Assembly (NCBI RefSeq): GCF_029433255.1
Contig: NZ_JAQTHU010000004.1
Location: 1-8,076 of the forward strand
DNA: 8,076 nt
Direction: 5' to 3'
Source: Lactobacillus sp. ESL0791
GTDB lineage: Bacteria > Bacillota > Bacilli > Lactobacillales > Lactobacillaceae
The notes beneath the pieces were generated by a model that did not search any database, was not told the DNA's origin, and saw nothing but the letters and a program-made list of their open reading frames with translations. Within the stretch, counting starts at the first letter, position 1. Every line of letters starts with the position of its first letter. This document shows, piece by piece, positions 5,589-8,076 of this stretch. The position numbers and the translations under genes are program-made.

Positions 5589-5783
5589 TTAACCTCCTTG
5601 CTGGATAATCGCGCCCACGTTTTGCGCGCAAACTTTGCAGAGGTCAAGGGAGCCGACAATCATGCTTGACGTTTCCGCATTGTGTACGTCCAGCCGGTAA
5701 TGCACGTCCTTGACCCGTTTGCAGAGTTCGCACTTCTTGTACATTGGCTGCGAATATTCCGCCAGAATAAAGAATTTGTTCAT
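5589..5783 (-). CDS. small four-cysteine zinc-ribbon-like protein
   Basis: The 64-residue protein contains Cys18-x2-Cys21 (KKCELCKRV) and Cys49-x2-Cys52 (DLCKVCAQN), a spacing typical of a zinc ribbon or treble clef that binds one metal ion. The rest is short and soluble. The ATG has AAGGAG eight to nine bases upstream. A terminator stands between it and the DUF2922 gene, so it is probably expressed by read-through at a lower level. I recognise no named family. A DNA- or protein-binding accessory role in the element is likely but not shown. Confidence 0.7.
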   Translation of the reverse strand: MNKFFILAEYSQPMYKKCELCKRVKDVHYRLDVHNAETSSMIVGSLDLCKVCAQNVGAIIQQGG

Positions 5784-5792
5784 GGTTCTCCT

Positions 5793-5826
5793 TAAAAATA
5801 AAAGGCAAGGGTGCTGCCCTTGCCTT
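5793..5826 (-). terminator. internal terminator after DUF2922
   Basis: AAGGCAAGGG (5802-5811) and CCCTTGCCTT (5817-5826) form a perfect 10-bp stem with a 5-base loop. Leftward it is followed by TTTTATTTTTA. It separates DUF1659-DUF2922 from the five or six genes downstream and should keep the first two much more abundant. Confidence 0.85.
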
Positions 5827-5840
5827 GATTAACTTAACTG

Positions 5841-6083
5841 TTAAGCATTTTTAGCATCTTCGATGTTAAAGATGTTGTCAGTCGCAGTTGTGTAGTACTT
5901 GGCACCAACAACTGAATTGTAAATCACGACCTCGCCAAGGCCGAAAGCCTTGGCAGCAGCAATCTTATCCATTGCAGCCTTGACGGTTGCTTCGTCCAAA
6001 CCATCTTTGGGATTGCTGATCGTAATTGTTTTGTTTGTATTGTGCGAGTTAGCAAAGACTAACTTTAATACCTTTTTAGCCAT
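5841..6083 (-). CDS. DUF2922 family protein
   Basis: The 80-residue protein (MAKKVLKLVFANSHNTNKTI...) matches the DUF2922 pattern: an opening strand L-K-L-V-F with TITISNPKDGL, a helix TVKAAMDKIAAAKAF, then a final strand and tail around VVGAKYYTTATDNIFNIE. It is a single compact domain with no membrane segment or catalytic motif. AAGGAGA lies just before the ATG. It follows DUF1659 by 17 bases and is followed by a strong terminator. The two neighbours share the same strand-helix-strand plan and are probably distant relatives. The biochemical role is unknown. Confidence 0.82.
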   Translation of the reverse strand: MAKKVLKLVFANSHNTNKTITISNPKDGLDEATVKAAMDKIAAAKAFGLGEVVIYNSVVGAKYYTTATDNIFNIEDAKNA

Positions 6084-6100
6084 AATATCTCCTTTCTAAA

Positions 6101-6319
6101 TTATTCAGCTTCAATTAAGTGGGCATTGTCAACCTGTGTTAATGTCACAGCAGTTAAAACGCCGTCAGTAAGGCTCTCAAGCGCTTCGACAACTTGGCCA
6201 ACCTGGGTATCAGTGGCATCTTCCTTAAGATGAGCCAGTGACATGTCAGTTTTGCCGTCATCTGTCGCATAGGTCAGCTTGATCTTGCGTGAATCGAAGG
6301 CAGTTTCTAACGTCTTCAT
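6101..6319 (-). CDS. DUF1659 family protein
   Basis: The start was placed at 6319, giving 72 residues (MKTLETAFDSRKIKLTY...), because AAAGGAGG lies seven to eight bases upstream. A longer frame to 6370 has no ribosome binding site. The sequence has the DUF1659 plan: a first strand, KIKLTYATDDGKTD, a helix TDTQVGQVVEALESL, and TAVTLTQVDNAHLIEAE. It is acidic and soluble. It is the first gene after the promoter at 6466-6494, with a leader of about 140 bases. DUF1659 and DUF2922 are paired in many Firmicutes. No function is established. Confidence 0.8.
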   Translation of the reverse strand: MKTLETAFDSRKIKLTYATDDGKTDMSLAHLKEDATDTQVGQVVEALESLTDGVLTAVTLTQVDNAHLIEAE

Positions 6320-6417
6320 AAATTTTCCTCCTTTGTGAAATAGACTAATGATGGGGAATTTGTAGCACAAAAAAAGCAGTGATACTTTCCCACTCGTTTA
6401 AAACGCGCGTGCATCAT
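6316..6417 (-). other. possible leader ORF, 33 residues
   Basis: Inside the long leader, ATGATG at 6417-6412 opens a frame ending in TGA at 6318-6316, which overlaps the DUF1659 ATG as ATGA. The peptide MMHARFKRVGKYHCFFCATN... has a CFFC motif. There is no good ribosome binding site, so it may be chance or a translation-coupling leader. Confidence 0.25.
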
Positions 6418-6465
6418 TGCTTGCTTTTCTTTCGAAATAAATTTGTTCTTTCTTGATGTGTCATC

Positions 6466-6494
6466 AGTATATCGTGGATTGCGATTTAAGGCAA
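6466..6494 (-). promoter_or_regulatory. promoter of the DUF1659 operon
   Basis: Leftward -35 TTGCCT (6494-6489), a 17-base spacer and -10 TATACT (6471-6466). Transcription would start near 6459. The box lies about 20 bases beyond the terminator of the small RNA, so the two units are insulated. Confidence 0.7.
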
Positions 6495-6512
6495 GGACGA
6501 TTTTGGGACAAC

Positions 6513-6540
6513 AAAAAAAGACGATCCTTCTGGGATCGTC
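6513..6540 (-). terminator. terminator of the candidate antitoxin RNA
   Basis: GACGATCC (6520-6527) and GGATCGTC (6533-6540) form a perfect 8-bp stem with a 5-base loop, followed leftward by seven T. Confidence 0.85.
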
Positions 6541-6616
6541 ACCGCGCGTTGCAAGTAGTCACCTTGCACTACACGCTCTCTACTTCCTCATACGATGATG
6601 AAGTGTTACTTATTCT
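6513..6616 (-). ncRNA. candidate antitoxin RNA, about 104 nt, divergent from peptide gene
   Basis: An extended -10 promoter (TGgTATAAT, 6631-6623) would start this RNA at about 6616, and a strong terminator ends it at 6513. Its template is a diverged direct copy of the start of the peptide mRNA. Its first 14-15 bases are complementary to codons 5-9 of the peptide gene (GTGTTACTTATTCTA, 6603-6617 and 6734-6748). It also has a stem-loop TGCAAG/CTTGCA (6550-6568) whose 7-base loop can pair over 6 bp with a loop in the peptide leader. It is therefore predicted to bind that mRNA and block translation, as antitoxin RNAs of type I systems do. No experimental support is available here. Confidence 0.7.
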
Positions 6617-6617
6617 A
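6603..6617 (+). repeat. 15-bp direct repeat, RNA copy
   Basis: GTGTTACTTATTCTA here is repeated exactly at 6734-6748. Around it the match continues: TCAT, then ATGA four bases before the 15-mer, in both copies (6587-6617 and 6720-6748). Farther left, TAGTCACCTT (6556-6565) matches TAGTCAACCTT (6690-6700), and GCGCG (6544-6548) matches 6670-6674, all in the same order. Confidence 0.9.
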
Positions 6618-6622
6618 GGAAA

Positions 6623-6654
6623 ATTATACCATAGATAAATAAATCTGGTAAACT
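6623..6654. promoter_or_regulatory. overlapping back-to-back promoters
   Basis: Leftward: -35 TTTACC (6652-6647), 18-base spacer, extended -10 TGgTATAAT. Rightward: -35-like TATACC (6625-6630), 18-base spacer, extended -10 TGgTAAACT (6646-6654). Each -10 overlaps the other promoter's -35, so the two RNAs should compete for polymerase. Predicted starts are near 6616 (leftward) and 6661 (rightward). Confidence 0.65.
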
Positions 6655-6681
6655 GATTAAGCACGCTCTGCGCGCCATCTT

Positions 6682-6702
6682 GAGAGGTCTAGTCAACCTT
6701 TC
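6682..6702 (+). other. leader stem-loop with kissing-loop sequence
   Basis: GAGAGGT (6682-6688) pairs with ACCTTTC (6696-6702) with one G-U, leaving the 7-base loop CTAGTCA. Six of these bases (TAGTCA) are complementary to TGACTA in the 7-base loop of the divergent RNA. The stem ends four bases before the Shine-Dalgarno run. An alternative pairing, CCTTT (6697-6701) with AAAGG (6706-6710), would cover that run. Confidence 0.6.
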
Positions 6703-6721
6703 TTTAAAGGAGGTGTTTGTC

Positions 6722-6832
6722 ATGCATGAGTTTGTGTTACTTATTCTACTGTGCTTTCTTTTCGCTAAGGCGGAAGGGATCTTTAATGCCATTAATGACA
6801 TTTTAGATAAACTGCTAAAACTGTTTAAGTAA
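6722..6832 (+). CDS. 36-residue hydrophobic peptide, candidate type I toxin
   Basis: The peptide MHEFVLLILLCFLFAKAEG... has one membrane segment (about residues 4-15), then a short polar turn and an amphipathic, Lys-rich helix ending DKLLKLFK. That build is usual for membrane-acting type I toxins, but it lacks the PxxxG...W signature of Fst/Lpt and is not like TxpA/BsrG, so the family is not recognised. The ribosome binding site AAAGGAGGTG (6706-6715) is nearly a full anti-SD complement, with eight bases from GGAGG to ATG. A second ATG at 6726 in another frame is less well spaced. The mRNA would run from about 6661 to 6869. The divergent RNA at 6513-6616 can pair with the leader and codons 5-9. 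It could instead be a holin-like or other small membrane protein. Confidence 0.75.
   Translation: MHEFVLLILLCFLFAKAEGIFNAINDILDKLLKLFK
6734..6748 (+). repeat. 15-bp direct repeat, coding copy
   Basis: The second copy encodes VLLIL, residues 5-9 of the small peptide, in frame. The 5' end of the divergent RNA can pair with it completely. Confidence 0.9.
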
Positions 6833-6843
6833 GTCGCAGGGAG

Positions 6844-6869
6844 AAGCCGGGGGTTAACCTCGGCTTTTT
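6844..6869 (+). terminator. terminator of the small peptide gene
   Basis: AAGCCGGGG (6844-6852) pairs with CCTCGGCTT (6858-6866) with one G-U, a 5-base loop, then TTTTT. It starts 12 bases after the stop codon. Confidence 0.85.
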
Positions 6870-6908
6870 CGATTGGTCTAATTGTGAAATTTGAAAAGAT
6901 TGTAAAAT

Positions 6909-6933
6909 AAAAGCCCGATTTCTCGGGCTTTTT
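6909..6933. terminator. bidirectional terminator
   Basis: AAAAGCCCGA (6909-6918) and TCGGGCTTTT (6923-6932) form a perfect stem with loop TTTC, with T runs on both strands. It stands between the peptide gene and the AT-rich right-hand region and may mark a module border. Confidence 0.8.
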
Positions 6934-6958
6934 AATCCTATATGACTTTGCTTTCACA

Positions 6959-7011
6959 AGCGGCTGTTTTTATCAGCGGCTAAATACTAATCTAGCAGCT
7001 GTTTTTCATTA
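6959..7011 (+). repeat. imperfect direct repeat near the composition change
   Basis: AGCGGCTGTTTTTATCA (6959-6975) and AGCAGCTGTTTTTCATTA (6994-7011) are 35 bases apart, with GCGGC again at 6976-6980. The function is unknown. They could be recombinase or regulator sites at the border of the mobile part. Confidence 0.4.
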
Positions 7012-7124
7012 ACTGCGGATTATGTGCATTATGTTAAGTTATAGGTGGTATATATCAAAAAAGCGCAATCATAATTACATATATTAAATTATTATTAATA
7101 CGGAATGAATAAACTGGTTATTTG

Positions 7125-7153
7125 TTGATAAGGATTAAAATTCAGCGTATATT
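7125..7153 (+). promoter_or_regulatory. promoter before the secreted-protein gene
   Basis: TTGATA (7125-7130), a 17-base spacer and TATATT (7148-7153). Transcription would start near 7160, giving a leader of about 130 bases that contains the broken mini-ORF. Confidence 0.7.
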
Positions 7154-7191
7154 TCATGAAAATTTATTAATTATATTTGGAGATGATTAAA

Positions 7192-7266
7192 ATGAAACGC
7201 GAATAATTAATTTCAGACGGCAAGTAAGAAGAGTTGGGTAAATTAACTACTACTCACTCGAATTAA
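7192..7266 (+). pseudogene. broken mini-ORF, possible decayed leader peptide gene
   Basis: TTTGGAGATG precedes ATG at 7192, a good translation start, but the frame reads MKRE-stop-LISDGK-stop-EELGKLTTTHSN-stop. Reading through the two TAA codons gives a Lys-start, LISD..EEL pattern reminiscent of bacteriocin leader peptides, though no double glycine follows. It may be a relic, or a four-codon regulatory leader. Confidence 0.3.
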
Positions 7267-7290
7267 TCAAAAATTCAAGGAGCAATAATT

Positions 7291-7821
7291 ATGACATTGA
7301 AGAAAACAGTAATTACAGGATTAACAACATTAGCATTGAGTCCAGTCGCAGCAGCACTGGGAAATGGAATTCTTACAACTCAAGTTGTACATGCAGATAC
7401 TATTACTGCAAATACCCAACAAAGCAATAATGATGAAACTAAAACCTTTTTTACTAATGAAGAATTGTTTGATGTGCTTGAAGCTAAAGGCTATAATGTA
7501 AAAAGCATTCTAGGAGAAAAAGAATATCAAGCAGCCTTAACGCAAGATTTAATGCGTAATGGTGGAACGTATGTTTCGACTAACAGTCATGGATTTACTC
7601 TTTATGTAAACAGTGCACTTGTTAAAATAGCTGCTTACGGTGGTGCTGGAGCTATTAGTTATGCTTTGTCAACAGTCTTAGTTGCAGCTGGACATCCTTT
7701 AGTAGCTGCAACTGCTGCAACAATTATAACTAATGCTGCAGGTAACAATAAGGCTTGTGAGAGAGGAATTTATATAAGATTTAGTAATAAAGGAAATCCA
7801 ATTACCTGGGGTTGTCAATAA
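7291..7821 (+). CDS. secreted bacteriocin-like protein
   Basis: The 176-residue protein begins with a Sec signal peptide: Lys-Lys at 4-5, a hydrophobic core, and probable cleavage after VVHA near residue 35. The mature part has an acidic, Asn/Thr-rich N-terminal half, then a Gly/Ala-rich hydrophobic stretch (about residues 109-150, with YGGAGAISYALSTVLVAAG) able to insert in a membrane, and a short C-terminal domain with two Cys around ERGIYIRFSNKGNPITWG, likely one disulfide. The ATG has AAGGAG upstream and a good promoter. A small membrane protein gene follows by 42 bases, the usual bacteriocin/immunity arrangement. I recognise the type but no named bacteriocin. It could instead be a non-toxic surface peptide. 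Confidence 0.75.
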   Translation: MTLKKTVITGLTTLALSPVAAALGNGILTTQVVHADTITANTQQSNNDETKTFFTNEELFDVLEAKGYNVKSILGEKEYQAALTQDLMRNGGTYVSTNSHGFTLYVNSALVKIAAYGGAGAISYALSTVLVAAGHPLVAATAATIITNAAGNNKACERGIYIRFSNKGNPITWGCQ

Positions 7822-7863
7822 AGAGTAACTTCTGTGTATTATTAAAAAGATAGGAGATACTCA

Positions 7864-8076
7864 ATGAAAAATGAAAGCGAATCTAAAAAAATTAAATATA
7901 TTACATTCTTTATATATTTTATTGGTTATTTTTTAATTATAGCAATAACAAATATGTTTGATAAACAAATACAACTATTTATTCATAGTATAAATATTTT
8001 TAGTAACTTTTCAGACAGCTTAATAAGAATTTTATATCTATTTTTACTATTTTGCGTTTTAGAAAAGCTTTATCAA
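7864..8076 (+). CDS. small membrane protein, possible immunity protein (partial)
   Basis: An ATG at 7864 with ATAGGAGAT upstream opens a frame with no stop up to the window end (71 codons). After a charged start (MKNESESKKIKY) there are two membrane segments, about residues 13-28 (ITFFIYFIGYFLIIAI) and 54-68 (LIRILYLFLLFCVLE), joined by a polar loop. No enzyme motif is visible. The position directly after a secreted bacteriocin-like gene, probably in the same transcript, suggests an immunity role. That is inference from context. The sequence is very AT-rich, unlike the replication module. Confidence 0.7.
   Translation, partial: MKNESESKKIKYITFFIYFIGYFLIIAITNMFDKQIQLFIHSINIFSNFSDSLIRILYLFLLFCVLEKLYQ

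Noticed and set aside
2227..6319. Filamentous phage (inovirus) genome
   Set aside because: Rep_trans, SSB and a one-span peptide would fit, but there is no Zot/pI-like ATPase and no coat protein with a signal peptide, so I keep it only as a hypothesis.
6453..6638. 61-residue rightward frame ending DDEVLLILGKLYHR
   Set aside because: It runs antisense through a terminator and a promoter and has no ribosome binding site. Its VLLIL match to the small peptide comes from the shared repeat, better explained as the antisense RNA template.
6610..6957. 115-residue leftward frame opposite the small peptide gene
   Set aside because: It lies antisense to the peptide gene, its terminators and promoter, and has no plausible start signals.
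1..8076. tRNA, rRNA, CRISPR array, insertion sequence
   Set aside because: No cloverleaf, rRNA motif, regularly spaced repeat array or transposase was found.

Overview
The window looks like DNA from a low-GC Gram-positive bacterium, most likely a lactic acid bacterium of the Lactobacillaceae. Supporting signs are strong AAGGAGG-type ribosome binding sites before almost every gene, Gram-positive-style promoters, a LysM/GH25-type wall protein, and a DUF1659/DUF2922/YvrJ gene set known from Firmicutes. The species cannot be fixed from the sequence alone.

Layout. (1) Positions 1-1270 hold almost no protein-coding sequence: the possible end of an upstream gene, several terminator-like hairpins, a candidate leftward small RNA (about 294-376), a candidate structured RNA with its own terminator (about 480-820), a long hairpin (876-927), and a 123-base tract (972-1094) with no C on the + strand. 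(2) Positions 1278-2087 carry a possible small membrane peptide, a DUF536-like coiled-coil protein and a large structured terminator. (3) Positions 2227-6319, all on the - strand, form the core of a small mobile element. In transcription order it has DUF1659, DUF2922, a terminator, a four-cysteine zinc-ribbon protein, YvrJ, a tyrosine recombinase, SSB, a hairpin-rich non-coding origin region, a Rep_trans/MOB_T-type replication initiator, and a GH25-like protein with LysM. A convincing promoter lies at 6466-6494. (4) Positions 6513-6869 hold what I judge the most interesting locus: a 36-residue hydrophobic peptide gene with a very strong ribosome binding site, and a divergent antisense-like RNA of about 104 nt made from an overlapping back-to-back promoter. 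The two transcripts share a diverged direct repeat and have complementary hairpin loops. This fits a type I toxin-antitoxin system with divergent rather than convergent transcripts. (5) From about 6960 the DNA becomes visibly more AT-rich and carries a secreted bacteriocin-like protein followed by a small membrane protein (possible immunity protein) that runs off the end.

How the parts may work together. Rep, the C6/G6 hairpin at 3998-4025 and SSB indicate rolling-circle replication. The recombinase would integrate the element or resolve multimers. The divergent peptide/RNA pair would stabilise it. No coupling protein, type IV secretion gene, Zot-like assembly ATPase or phage capsid gene is visible, so the element is either a plasmid or integrated plasmid, a mobilisable element, or a very reduced phage-like replicon. 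The roles of DUF1659, DUF2922 and YvrJ are unknown.
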